A DNA stretch of 64,000 bases from Hericium rajendrae. Taxonomy: Eukaryota; Basidiomycota; Agaricomycetes; Russulales; Hericiaceae. Position 1 is the first letter of the stretch. Each line of letters starts with the position of its first letter. The translations under genes were made by a program, and so were the position numbers. This document shows positions 23,001 through 33,730 of the stretch, one piece after another. The stretch is taken from NCBI GenBank assembly GCA_033439255.1, contig CM065884.1, positions 3,038,001 through 3,102,000 of the forward strand, given 5' to 3'. The notes under the pieces were generated by a model. The model searched no databases and was not told where the DNA came from. It saw only the letters and a program-made list of their open reading frames with translations.

Positions 23001-24670
23001 GGCCGTATTCCGCGGGGTCTGTTGAATAGAAAATTAGTAACCGAACCCAACATGATAGAAGAGGAATCAAGATATCGAGTGAACGCGAGAGGCGAAAGAT
23101 GAGGAGCACGAACGAAACGTGCAGAGCAGAAACGAATGAGGTGAGTGTTAAGGTGAGCGCCATCAACGATCAATGAGCGCTCGTACAACGAGCGCCCATC
23201 CGTCGAAAACTTAGAGGTAAACATTGCACAACTTACTCTTCGCTGAAGCTTACTCGTTTGATCAGCTTCCCCTTCCCCTTCGCATTTGTCTTTGCTCTGG
23301 CCTCTTCGCTGCCCACTTCGAACCTCGTGTTATCCTCCGACCCGTCTCCTGACTCAATTCCGACATCCGCAACGTTCGTTTTTTCGAATCGGGGCCCACT
23401 TTTGCGAAGTTTGGAAGTCGACTTGCGCGAACGATCGGTGCGATCGGTGCGATCGTCTTGAGAGGAGCTGCAGGGCATCATCAGAAGGTATGTTTATGAT
23501 TCTTTCGAACTTGATGATGATTACTGACCTTGATCGGCATCCATCGCATCCTCGACTCTCGCTCCTCGTCGGCCTCGCTTGACACCACTCCCTATATCTC
23601 CCACCTGCCTCTCGGCACCCTCATCGTCTCCCATCCCCTCGCCAACATCCAATGCGGACTTGCGCCATTTACGACCATCCTGCAGAGTTGCGGGGCCATC
23701 CTCCCCATCTGTTTCCCCCTCCGTTTGCGCGCGCTTCGGGGCCATCTTGCCCTTGGACTTGGAGGACACCGGTATCACAACTTCGGCCCGGCCTTGCGAG
23801 CTGTTGCAAGCCCGGCCTCTCTGCTGGGGGGATCTAGCTGGTGCTGTTTGATAACGGCATTAGGTGAGTGCAACATTATGATGATATATAATTATTGAAC
23901 TGACCATTGGCTGCTCGTATATCACCAACGTCATTGGTGGTGTCAGCATCGGCCTCCTTCACTGTGTTATCGCGCCCTTTCACCCCGCTACCTCGTCTGT
24001 TCGACTTAGCAGGCTGCGAGGTTGCTGTCGAGCCTGTTGAGCCCATTCCCTTGCTTCCGACTCCCCTCTCCTTGTCTGTCTCGCCCTCGGTGCAGAGACG
24101 TTTCAGGGCTTTCCTCGAGCTTGTGGGGACCGAGATTACCACCTCGGCACGACGTCGAGACGTTATTGAGGGTTCTGTAGCAGCGTAGGGCAATCAACAA
24201 GTGAGTAAATCTTCGAAGCAAGAATGAATGTATGCTGTACTCACCTTCTGTGTCCTCAGGTATCTCGACCTCCTCCTGATGACGTCTAGGTGTCTTTCGA
24301 CCCTTGGACTTCGTCGTCGAAGTGTCTGGTTTGCGTACATAATCGAATAGTTGAGTAAGCTAATACACAAAGACTAGTGCATGTGCTCACCTTCTGTGTC
24401 CATAGGTATCTCGGCATCGGTGGGACCGTTGTCAACGTCACCACGTCGACGTTTCGATCCGGCAGACTGCGACTGGGAGGTCTCGTGCGCACTCTGTGAC
24501 TTACGAGTAAGTACAGCCGCGTCGTGGGCTGCTTTCTCCGTAGCTTCATCGGCCATCTGCTCTTCAGCAGTACGCCGTCTCTTCTTTCCGTACTCTGCAA
24601 AAGTCGGACAGTCTCGGTGAGTGTTCGTATCATCTCCTTGAGCCGTTGACTTACGAATCTTGGGTGGCAT
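20046..24670 (-). CDS. Multi-exon cargo gene: repeat-rich N-terminus, DUF6532-like C-terminus
   Basis: The gene starts with ATGCCACCCAAGATTC at 24670 and runs through a dozen or so exons with short GT-AG introns to the stop at 20046. The N-terminal half is basic and polar (YGKKRRRTAEEQMADEATEK), with several exons echoing each other: RRRAEVVISVPTSSRKALKR, GRAEVVIPVSSKSKGKMAPK, and endings such as IPMDTEG and IPEDTEG. A large middle exon has about eight acidic repeats of about 33 residues (GSDTEPEDDEEVPVDT), then SAPKTPAKS decamers. The C-terminal 300 residues look folded (LPQWNDFFIPLWRDMCGTFP, YDWRKHFGKTAIHVVRDYL, WPKAALCLAVVAVERALF, FSSRNWGAACMHYMKAINEL) and resemble from memory the DUF6532 family of agaricomycetes; tentative. 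I saw no in-frame stop in the exons traced, unlike the neighbouring transposase. Its location inside the transposon suggests element-borne cargo. Confidence 0.6.
21385..22290. repeat. Coding tandem repeats in the cargo gene
   Basis: Two arrays lie in one exon. 21690-22290: about seven or eight units near 100 bases encoding an acidic GSDTEPEDDED/E-(V/I)PVDT repeat, with units differing mainly at the linker. 21395-21520: about four 30-base units encoding SAPKTPAKS. Both keep the frame, so length variation would change protein length but not reading. Confidence 0.75.
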
Positions 24671-25474
24671 TGATGCAGTAGACAAGAGCAAGGAGGTAAA
24701 GCGAGGGAATAGAAACGGTATCAGGACACCAGTGAGGACAAGCAAGACAAGTGGAACGAGACTTGTCGTCTCACCACAACACAGCTCTCACGTGAGTCCT
24801 CGGCTCTCACCTCCGGCGCCGCCTCTCCGTCTTCGCGAGCTGCACAAGCATTGCCTTCAATATATTCTACCTCTGCCGTCTCGCATCTCATCAATATCAT
24901 CTTCGCGTTATCCTCTGGACCTTGTATTCTTGATATCAATCCCCTACACTCTTGTGCCTGCCCTCTTGCTGTGTTTCTATTCTTTCGCGTGTTCGCTGCC
25001 TCATTATTTGTCCACTTTCTCATTCCGAGTCTCCTCAAGCTACAGCCTTCAACCGATATCACTTGCTAGCACTTGTGTGTCTCTACGTGTTGCTCATACA
25101 CTCTAGTCTGTTCTGTTTCGGGTTGACATTATCTTCCTGCCCGCTTCACAATCCTTGGTGTAGGACAAACTCTCACTTTGAACCTTGCATTACACTTGTG
25201 TACTACGTGATCTTTGGTGACCCTGTGTCTTGATATCTCTTGAGTCTGCACACTGCTCATTAGCTCTCCAAGTCTTTTGGCTCTGTGTTAGACCTTTGCA
25301 CATATCATATACTTTCTGCAAAAATTGTGCAGCTTCAAGCTTAATTGATTTTTGATTTTTACTGCTTTGTGACTTGAAACACTGTGGCATTATTCTGTGC
25401 ATTTGGGCTACATCTAAAGAAACATCTTTCAGTGATAACTATATTTAAAGACAGTGATCTCATTGGTTGCACAG
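24671..25474. promoter_or_regulatory. Divergent intergenic region inside the Plavaka-type element
   Basis: 804 bases separate the starts of the cargo gene (left) and the transposase (right). It is pyrimidine-rich on the plus strand near 24850-25060 and must hold both promoters if the genes are transcribed. I recognise no specific operator. Confidence 0.4.
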
Positions 25475-28400
25475 ATGGCACCTCCGAGACGAAAACTCTA
25501 TAAACCTCACACATATTTCTGTCCAAAACCTATGGGTTCTAGGTGTCGAAATGGATTTATAAGTGCTGGTGGCTTGGCTTGGCATATAGATGCAGTACAT
25601 CCAGACTTGCACAGAGATGAAATTTTGGCAGAGCCTTATCTTCCAGCTTTAGCTCCACCTCGAGCTCCAACTCATGCGCTATCTCCAGAACAGCCAGATA
25701 TATTTTATGCTGATCCACATTATGGTGAAAGCAATAATGGAGAAAATTTAGAGGCACAACATGGTACTAAAAATATAGTGCATCCAGATCTGAATGGGAG
25801 ACCATGTGATGATGCTGGCAATTATCTTGATGATGATGCAGCTCCACAGCTAGAGAATATTTCTGATTCAAATGACTGGTCTCCATTTCGAAATCGAGTT
25901 GAGTTTGAGACTGCAGATTTATTGTTTCGAGAGATGCCAGTCTCTGAGAAAAAATTCAATCGTCTCATGGGACTCTGGGCAAAGACAACTAATGCAAATC
26001 CATATGCAAATAAAGATGACCTTCATGCAGTGCTTGACTCAATTAAACATGGAGATGCTGAATGGCTATGTTTCTCAGTAAAATATAAGGGCAAGCGACC
26101 TAGAGATTCACCTCTATGGATGTCAAAAGAATTCGAAGTCTGGTATAGAAATCCACGCACAGTTCTGCATAACCAGCTAAAAAATCCTGACTTTGCTGGA
26201 GAATTTGATTATGCTCCAAGACGAGACTTTAAAGAAAATGATGAACGACAATGGACAGACTTTATGACTGGAGATTGGTCATGGAATCAGGCTGATACAA
26301 TTGTGGCTGAAGATCCAGCAAATAAAGGAGCTATGTTAGTGCCAGTAATCTTAGGCAGTGACAAGACTGTTGCTTCTGTTGCTACAGGACATACTGAATT
26401 TTGGCCACTATATATATCACCTGGAAATGTGCATAATAATGTTCGTCGAGCTCATTGAAATGCTGTAAGCATCTTAGGATTCTTGTCTTTAGGACAAACA
26501 GATAGACAATATCAAAATAGTGCACCTTTTTGTAAATTTCGTAGGCATTTGATACAACAATCTTTACACACAATTCTTGAGCATTTGCGTCCTAGCATGA
26601 CTACTCCAGAGATTGTTCGCTGTCCTGATGGACATCTTCGTCGTGCAATTTATAGTCTTGGACCTTATATTGGAGATTATCCAGAACAAGTATTGATATC
26701 ATGTATTGTTTCAAAATGGTGTCCAAAATGCTTGGCTCAACCAAAAGATCTAGATAGTGATGGAGAGACTTGAAGTCACACACATACAGAATCTTTGATA
26801 AATAAAGGTACTAAGAAAGGAATACTATGGGATGACTATGGTATAGTTCCTGATATTATGGTGAGTTTTATAAACTATAACAAAAATTTGACTTGTTCTA
26901 ATTCTGATCTTCTTAGCCATTCACATATTATTTTCCTCGGGCTGATATTCATGAGCTTATTATATTTGACCTTTTGCACCAAGTGATCAAAGGTGTTTTC
27001 AAAGATCACATAGTGGCTTGGGTTGAAGATTATCTGATCAAAGAACATGGACCAAGTCGTGCTACTACAATTATGGCAGATATTGATAGGAGAATTGCTG
27101 CTGCTCCTTCATTTCCAGAGTTGCATCGATTTCCTGATGGACGTAATTTTCAGCAGTGGACTGGTGATGACTCTAAAGCTTTAATGAAAGTGTGGCTGCC
27201 TGCCATTCAAGGACATGTTCCAGATCAGATGATTTGAGCTCTTGCTGCATTTTTGGAGTTTTGCTATCTTGCACGAAGATCTGTTATTGATGAGACCACA
27301 CTAAGTGCTATGGAAGCTGCACTTGAAGAATTTCATAAAGAACGAGTCATTTTTAAGGATGTTGAAGTTCGTGAAGGATTTTCTTTGCCTAAACAGCATG
27401 CTCTGATGCATTATGTTGAACTTATTCGACTGTTTGGTGTGCCAAATGGACTTTGCACATCTATAACTGAGGCCAAACATATTAAAGCAGTAAAAGAGCC
27501 ATGGCGACGTTCTAGCCGATTTGATGCACTTAGTCAAATGCTGCTCACAAATCAGAGACTTGATAAATTGGCTGCAGCCAAAAATGACTTTATTGCTCGT
27601 GGCATGCTTGATTTACCTTTGGATGCTGTTGATATCAAATATGACTCTGACTCAAATGACTCTAAATCTGAATCCTCATCAGACTCTGAAGATGAGATTG
27701 AATTTGATGATGAAGATGAAGATAAGGAGAACACTGCAAGGGCCACTAAACATCATATAGATGGAGCACCAGCTCATAATGTGCCAGAGTATATGGCAAG
27801 TGTTTCTTTAGCCAAAACACGAGCATCCAACTATCCTCGACAACTTCATCTGCTTGAGACTTATCTTGATTATCCTGAGTTATCTGAGATGATTCAGCGA
27901 TTTTTATATGATCAACTTCATCCTGATCATTCATCTGCAGTTGTAGATGAGTCTAAACTGCCTCGTGCTCCATACAAAGTTGATATATTTCACTTTGCCA
28001 TTGCTGTATATCGTTCTCCCAGTGATTTATCAGGACTCACAAATATGCACCGTCATCGTATTCGCTCTACACCTGAATGGAGACATGGACCTGCACGTCG
28101 AGATTGTGTCTTTGTTGAAAATGATTCAGAGTTGCCAGGAATGCAAGGACTTTATGTGGGACGAGTTCTGATGTTTTTTTCATTTGTGCACAATACAGTT
28201 ACATATCCTTGTGCATATATAGAGTGGTTTATTACTGTTGGAGATGCACCAGATCCTAATACTAAAATGTGGGTTGTAGAGCGAGAAGTTGATGAAGATG
28301 GAAAGAATGTTCGCTCAGTGATTCATACTGACACAATTTTACGAGGAGCTCACTTAATGCCTATTTTTGGAGAAGAGTTTCTTCCTTCTGACTTTGAATA

Positions 28401-28479
28401 TACTTATTCCTTAGATGCCTTTTATACATACTATGTAAACAAGTTCTCTGATCACCATGCCAATGAAATAGCCTTCTAA
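25475..28479 (+). pseudogene. Plavaka transposase, three in-frame TGA stops
   Basis: Translation starts MAPPRRKLYKPHTYFCPKP at 25475. A degenerate zinc finger (C..C and H....H near residues 14-40) is followed by family landmarks HPDLNGRPCDDAGNYL, NDWSPFRNRVEFETADLLF, FDYAPRRDFKEND, ILGSDKTVASVATGHTEFWP and ISPGNVHNNVRRAH. One 56-base intron (26861-26916) joins GIVPDIM to PFTYYFPRADIHELIIFDLL, then HQVIKGVFKDH, LPKQHALMHYVELIRLFG and TEAKHIKAVKEPWRRSSR, an acidic stretch (SDSNDSKSESSSDSEDE), and a C-terminal domain ending DHHANEIAF. Frame is kept throughout, but TGA stands at 26456-26458, 26771-26773 and 27235-27237, each where I recall arginine. There are no frameshifts, so inactivation looks like point decay only. 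The DNA is AT-rich and CpG-poor relative to the Gypsy element. Confidence 0.85.
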
Positions 28480-28960
28480 TTTATTTAGATTTCTTTTAAA
28501 TTGTATGACAATAGGTAAATGATAAAGTTGTACTAATTACTACTATTTTATATTAATAGTGGCTTGAAGTCAAATGATTCTATAAGTTCAAAAAAATTAT
28601 TTTTACCTTGTTCAATTATATAATAGTTATACTCAATTGATGAAGCTAGCTGTTTAAAGATCTCTGTATCTCAAGTTATCTAAGATTATGTTTAATATGT
28701 CTGACTTTTGTCTGACAATCATGATTTATCTAATTATGTCTGAAATGTTACAGTTTTCTGATACATGATTTGATGTCTGATAGTAATACAAAGGTCTGAC
28801 TAATATTGAAAGGTCTGACTAAACTGATTTGAGTCTGAATAATGACTAATTGTATCTGAACAATAGATATTAGTCTGACTTGATCTAACAAAATCAATGT
28901 TTCTGACTTTTTATATAATGTCTAATATAATTTAAAAGTTCTGATCTATATATAATCTCT
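28480..28960. other. AT-rich spacer after the Plavaka gene
   Basis: 3' flank of the transposase leading into the right subterminal region. TCTGA motifs become frequent from about 28690. No gene is seen. Confidence 0.45.
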
Positions 28961-28969
28961 GAAGTGTCT

Positions 28970-29735
28970 GATGATATCTGATGATAAATACTTATAGGAT
29001 TTTTATCTGACTTTTGTAATATATCTGACTTTTTATATGTAGGCTGATGATATCTCTTATATCTGATAGAGCTCAAATGTCTGAAATGTCTGACTATATC
29101 TGGATGATAGACACTCATAGGATCTTTGTCTAACTTTTGTGATATATCTGACTTTTTATATGTAGGCTGATAATATCTCTTATATCTGACAGAGCTTAAA
29201 AGTCTGAGAGGTCTGACTGTGTCTGGATGATAGACACTCGTAGGATCTTTGTCTAACTTTTGTAATAAATCTGACTTTTTATATGCAGACTGATAATATC
29301 TCTTATATCTGACAGAGCTCAAAAGTCTGAGAGATCTGAATGATAGACACTCGTAGGATCTTTGTCTAACTTTTGTAATAAATCTAACTTTTTATATGTA
29401 GGCTGATAATATCTCTTATATCTGACAGAGCTCAAAAGTCTGAGAGGTCTGACTGTGTCTGGACGATAGACACTCGTAGGATCTTTGTCTGACTTTTGTA
29501 ATATATCTAACTTTTTATATGTAGGCTGATGACATCTCTTATATCTGATAGAGCTCAAATGTCTGAAATATCTGACTGTGTCTGGATGATAGATACTCGT
29601 AGGATCTTTGTCTAACTTTTGTAATAAATCTGACTTTTTATATGTAGACTGATAATATCTCTTATATCTGACAGAGCTCAAAAGTCTGAGAGGTCTGACT
29701 GTGTCTGGATGATAGACACTCATAGGATCTTGTCT
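28970..29735. repeat. 123-base satellite in the right subterminal region
   Basis: About six head-to-tail units. The landmark TGACT recurs at 29091, 29214, 29450, 29573 and 29696, giving spacings of 123, 236 (one unit is 10 bases short), 123 and 123. Each unit contains several TCTGA motifs. On the minus strand 123 bases equal 41 codons, and the array stays open as repeats of YKRYYQPTYKKSDLLQKLDK, so two frames of 142 codons appear; the length multiple of three may be chance. Confidence 0.85.
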
Positions 29736-30036
29736 GAAAAGTAACATTTTTTTGAAAGATTTGTCTGAAAAATGTCAAATTTTCTGAAAATATATCCAAT
29801 CTCTGATAAAATTATCAATGTCTGAATATATTTCAAGATCTGATAGCTCTGACAGCATCTGAAGCACATCTGAAAGTGAAAAGTATCTACTCATCATTTT
29901 ATGCATATTTTGGTCCAGACAATTGAAAAAATTCAGATAAATCAGATTGTCAGACAAGTTAGTAAATATGGCTTTTGCTGATGCATCCACGCTGTCAGTC
30001 AAATGCCATATCGATGATGTAGAGCACGTTACTTAC

Positions 30037-30637
30037 CTGAATGCGATGGAGTGGAAGGGTTCTGTGCTCCGAGGTGATGCACTTTGCACAGAAGAGTTGT
30101 CCTAAGGTGCAATCGGTGCACCGAAGAGCGCCAACCTGTTCCTCGCAACGGGTACACGGCGGGGGGTTTTCGAAACTACCTAGGCCCTCAAGTCGCAGGA
30201 GTTCCTCAAGGTATGTGTCCTGATGTTTGATCCACTCTTGGATAGGATCGGGCTAATTGCAGGTTCAGCCCGGTACTCCCTAAAGAAAAACAGAGACCTA
30301 CTCTTGCGTGAGATGAATCTGGGCTGCAGACAATGATATCATCATCATTGCCTTGGTCCATGCTGTATGCGTCGTCTTGTGGTATATGTTCAGTGCTTGG
30401 ATCTTCAGATGGCTCTATCGAAGGTATCTCGATTTCTTCATGAAATCTCGTGCGCTGGGCCGGTCTCTGCTGCTTCTGCTGTGGCACATTGAGGGTGATA
30501 TGACGATGAGAGGTCGAAGGGCAGGGAACAGTGCTTGCACCACCAGCAGGGAGGCTATGAGTGAAACAGTCCATTTCCTGGATGCCACCCATAGGTACCA
30601 CAACGGGTTCATCGTGCTTGCGCTTGCGACCTGGCAT
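30037..30637 (-). CDS. KDZ gene, 5' piece: leader and CxC2 zinc cluster
   Basis: Exon 1 is 30302-30637 and exon 2 is 30037-30252, separated by a 49-base GT-AG intron with a CTGAAC branch-like site. Exon 2 encodes IQEWIKHQDTYLEELLRLEG followed by the cysteine cluster and ends LPLHRIQ. The next donor, GTAAGT at 30031-30036, opens the intron into which the 11.2-kb element inserted. The spacing of cysteines and histidines is that of the CxC2 domain of KDZ transposases, which may bind DNA or another partner; that role is inferred from the family. Confidence 0.8.
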
Positions 30638-30959
30638 GCGTGTATCGATGGAAGATATGCCAGGAGTGGGCGCAAGAGTCCTGGGTAGCGCTTTCGTTTA
30701 CCAACTCGTGTACTAAAGAGTGACGAGGCGCGTGACCGTGATTTCCCATGACTAAACTATATTACACATCCGATGTCTGGACTTGGGCACAGCTGTATCA
30801 ACGGCGATTGTTAAGAGCATTGTCCGGGCCTATCCCAAGTCAATAAATTCTCGACGTTGAACGAGGTACTTAACATCGTTGCAATGAGGAATCACAACTA
30901 CAGCTCAGACTGGCGTAAAGAAGACATACAGTACACAACAAAGGTGCTAAGATGTATCA
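30638..30959. other. Spacer upstream of the KDZ gene
   Basis: 322 bases between the KDZ start and the end of the next gene; nothing recognised and no inverted repeat matching the other side of the KDZ gene was found. Confidence 0.4.
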
Positions 30960-31701
30960 TCAAATGAGATTGAGCTTGTCTCCACGCAGGGTGCACGGTA
31001 CGAGACCAAAATCAAAAGTGATAATTGCGCTTGAAGAACAACCTGTGGACACTGAAAAGAAATGAGCATGGCCGCGAATGTGATGAACAAGCAGACGTAC
31101 CAAGCACCTGATGATATGCAGCGATGAGACAGCGTAGACCGTGGACCATGCTCGAATCGGCGGAGACTCCTTCGCGGCACTTTATAAGCTCAGCTTGCTT
31201 GTCGCGGAGAAAGGCCTTGAAAGGCTGCTTCCAGGCATCATTGTACTTCTCCTTGAACGTCTCGCGAAGTGTCAGCACCTCGTCCCACCGGCGCTCTTCG
31301 TCCTGTGCCATCTCCTTCATACGCGCAGGGTCACGACTGCCCAATCGTGATATGATTGAATCGCTGCAAGGAGGAAAGACACGTTATTAGCGCGAAGGAT
31401 TCTCACAAGTAGTACTCACACACCAGGCCCTGTAAAAAGGGAAGAGGGACCATCGTCTTTAGGACGAGCTGCGTCTCTAAGCTTCGCTGCTCGTCCGACC
31501 TTGCGATGACCACTCATACTGTGGCGACGGTACTTGCGCTGATACTCTACGCATTCTTGACGATGCCTGAAAGATAAATCATTGAGCTGGAGTTCAGATG
31601 GTTGGGTGAATTTAGTAATAAAAAAAATACCGCATGTAGTAGGTCATGTTGAGGAAAGAGACGACAAGCCATAGCGCACGCCACAACGCGGCTTCTACCA
31701 T
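30960..31701 (-). CDS. 190-residue protein of unknown function, four exons
   Basis: Exons 31631-31701, 31420-31566, 31101-31363 and 30960-31051 total 573 coding bases with three canonical GT-AG introns in consistent phases, which supports the model. The protein starts MVEAALWRALWLVVSFLNMT (possible short hydrophobic or amphipathic helix), continues with a basic stretch (YQRKYRRHSMSGHRKVGRAA), then a charged helical region (EMAQDEERRWDEVLTLRETF, KAFLRDKQAELIKCREG) and ends LVPCTLRGDKLNLI. I recognise no family. The frame is open upstream of the ATG to a possible splice acceptor near 31725, so an additional 5' exon is possible. Confidence 0.55.
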
Positions 31702-32245
31702 CTCCAACTCGGTTTCGCTTAGTATCCTAAGCGAGAACAGTGCTGAGACAGATTATGCAGACAAACACACTCTAAAAATTTGCCAAGAGGTTGGGGCAAG
31801 GAAGAAGATACACTAACATTATTTTCAAGATTTATCGTGCACCCAATCGTTTAGATTCTACAGACGAATGGTGTTTTGGCCTGCGGTCACGTGGCATGAC
31901 TTCAAATTCGAAAGGCCATTCAGATTGAAAGATCACTCGTTTATAACTCATGTTTGGACACATTCAGGGCAGAGCAGAGTATATTGGCAACGGGGGGACA
32001 TAAGAACAGCATTCAAACAGACTACGATGGCCACGAATACGTATGAAGCGCGAGACAAGCAACAACATGTAGACATACCGTGGGTAAACGGGGCTGCGAG
32101 GAGACGAGCAGTACATAGAAGAGATAACTGGTGTTGAAACCAGGAAATGCAAGCAACAAGAGTGTCCAGGCACAGGAGCGTAGATGGAGTTGAGGTTATA
32201 TATATGTATGTATATCGGGAAAGGCCCTGCCCTGGGCGCAAACAC
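31702..32245. other. Intergenic, nothing recognised
   Basis: 544 bases between two minus-strand genes. It includes an AT-rich stretch near 31790-31860 and short unsupported frames. It must contain the promoter of the 190-residue gene and the 3' end of the next. Confidence 0.4.
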
Positions 32246-33537
32246 CTACAACAGATGGTCATCGAGCCAAGCCATGGCCTCTTCGCGCATGCAGAACTTC
32301 TTGTACAGTGCCCTGAAGTACCCAAAGACGAGCAGACTAGCTTCCCACCACGTGTCGAAGACACCGCGGCGGTAGCCACGAGCTACAGCATAGTAACGGC
32401 GAGGGTGATCGTGCGCTGCGGGAGCCGGTGCTGGACCTGCATTGGACCCGGAGGCTTGCAACGAGGGGTCACCATAATGCTAGATGGACAGTCAACATCC
32501 ACATGCATGTAGGATACAATAAATACTTACAATGGACATGCGATGATTCTGCACAGGGCCCAGCCCTGGGACATTGATATTGACATTGACGGAGATTCCT
32601 GGAGGCACGGTTGGGGAGGAGGATGAGCTAGATGTTGTCGGGCTGAATTGACTGGAAGGAGTGGACACCCCGCCACGTGGTGGAATAGGAGCAGAGGTGG
32701 TGGCGCGAGGGGTAGCAATGTGATTAGTAGCAACGGGGGAAGCTCCACCAGCCCCTGACCGGTTGCCAAGCCCAAGGCCTTGCATGTATTCAGCAAGTCG
32801 AGCACTCTCTGCCGCACGGAGCTGCACTTCCTCAGCAGCATGGAGGCATGCTTCATCAGCAGCACGGCAGCGAGCCTCGGCAGCATCCATGATAGCTCGG
32901 GCACGAGCTTCCTCTTGAATTCTGAGATGGAGAGCCCAAGCGGCATCTGCTGACTCGCGGGTAGGGTACTGCTGAAACACGGCATGGGAAAAGCCGTTGA
33001 CTAAAGGCGCAACACGGTGCCTTGAAAGGATGGTTAATATGCCTTTTTGGTCTGAGAGGGATATAATGAGCTTACCATCCACGAAATATCCCGGTCTGGC
33101 GACCGTTGGTAATGACATAGATCCTCGCATCTTGTCCATCGTCACTCTGGGACGGTGGCTGGAATGCGGGAGGGGACAGCGGTGGGGGCTGGGGTATGGG
33201 AGGGGGCACGACCCACTCGGACTCCGCACCATCGATGTCGTCGATGTCGACCTCAGAGTCCACGATATCATCAAATGCTGGGGGGCCATCATACAAATCG
33301 TCCTCGTCGGCATCAGCTTTGAGACGTGTCAGACATGGGACGCGATGAATGATTACAACTAGCAGACTTACTAACACTCTCAACTGTCGGGGGCGGGGGA
33401 CGATCACTTCGCGTGCCCTGGCCGCCGGCAGTCTGGCCGGAACCCCTCTGCCCGCCAACATCCACGGCAGGATGACCTGCCCCGGCGAAGCAGGTAGAGG
33501 AGTTGGGAACAGACTTAGAGGCAGGGGTCTCAGGCAT
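32246..33537 (-). CDS. Protein with two RNase H1 N-terminal (viroplasmin-like) domains
   Basis: Exons 33372-33537, 33076-33316, 32531-33020 and 32246-32479 total 1131 coding bases (376 residues) with GT-AG introns in matching phases. The start MPETPASKSVPNSSTCFAGA leads a disordered region. The first domain, across exons 2-3, reads IYVITNGRQTGIFRGW then HRVAPLVNGFSHAVFQQYPT; the second, in exon 4, reads RRYYAVARGYRRGVFDTWWE then ALYKKFCMREEAMAWL. Both show the Y-V-x-x-G-R-x-x-G-I-F...W pattern of the hybrid-binding domain of RNase H1, also found in caulimovirus viroplasmin. No RNase H catalytic domain is present. Between them lies an Ala/Glu-rich helix (ARAIMDAAEARCRAADEACL) and a Ser/Pro linker. 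Binding to RNA-DNA hybrids or double-stranded RNA is likely from the family, but the partner is unknown. Confidence 0.7.
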
Positions 33538-33730
33538 AGAGGGCAGAAGGAAGAAGGGATGAGGGGAGGTAAGCTCACTGGCTGGGTCTATATGTGAGGA
33601 CGGAGTGCGATGAAATAGGTAATGATACTTCCCCATACTCGGACCTTCGACGCAATTATTCGACGACGTCCGCGTGGTGAGCCCTCTTTGCATCATATCA
33701 GATTCGCCCTCGACAGCTGTCCCATGGCCT
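33538..33730. promoter_or_regulatory. Short divergent promoter region
   Basis: 193 bases separate the ATG codons of the viroplasmin-domain gene (minus) and the acidic-protein gene (plus). The two genes may be co-regulated from this spacer; no TATA box was clear. Confidence 0.35.

Larger units (their letters stand above)
18824..29983. mobile_element. 11.2-kb Plavaka-type DNA transposon carrying a cargo gene
   Basis: The ends are imperfect inverted repeats of about 34 bases: the left starts CATCAGTAAACATC and the right, read inward, starts CATCAGCAAAAGCC; both then share ATTTACT(G/A)ACTTGTCTGA. A 2-base duplication CA flanks it (18822-18823 and 29984-29985). Both ends carry 1.0-1.3 kb of TCTGA/TCAGA-rich subterminal DNA. 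Between them are two divergent genes: a multi-exon cargo gene (20046-24670, minus) and a Plavaka transposase pseudogene (25475-28479, plus). It inserted into a short intron of the KDZ gene; the empty intron would be about 60 bases with a CTGAC branch site. The transposase has three in-frame stops, so this copy cannot supply its own enzyme. Confidence 0.8.
2752..30637 (-). pseudogene. KDZ (Kyakuja-Dileera-Zisupton) transposase gene split by three insertions
   Basis: KDZ proteins are DDE-type transposases of DNA transposons common in agaricomycetes. The gene reads leftward from ATG at 30637 to TAG at 2752-2754. In order: a polar leader (PGRKRKHDEP), a CxC2 cysteine cluster (CTRC, CTDC, CAKC, then H..LPLH), a CPHP/NYCGC block, the CPRCPQP segment, the transposase core (LSYDIVCSF, PKFHLLAHG, GVGRTSGEGIESNW) and an Asp-rich tail (GDGGDDDEDNDDD). 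Short GT-AG introns fit between the blocks. Two TGA codons lie in frame, at 5917-5919 and 4117-4119, where I recall arginine in relatives. Three later insertions interrupt it: a MITE, a Gypsy element and a Plavaka-type element. Removing each insertion with one duplication copy leaves the reading frame intact, so the gene predates all three. No terminal repeats of the KDZ transposon itself were found. Confidence 0.85.

Noticed and set aside
28970-29735. CRISPR-like spaced repeat
   Set aside because: Units are contiguous satellite copies without variable spacers, in a eukaryotic genome.
28894-29747. Two 142-codon minus-strand frames
   Set aside because: Both are satellite units read in a stop-free frame; no start context, introns or conserved relatives are visible.
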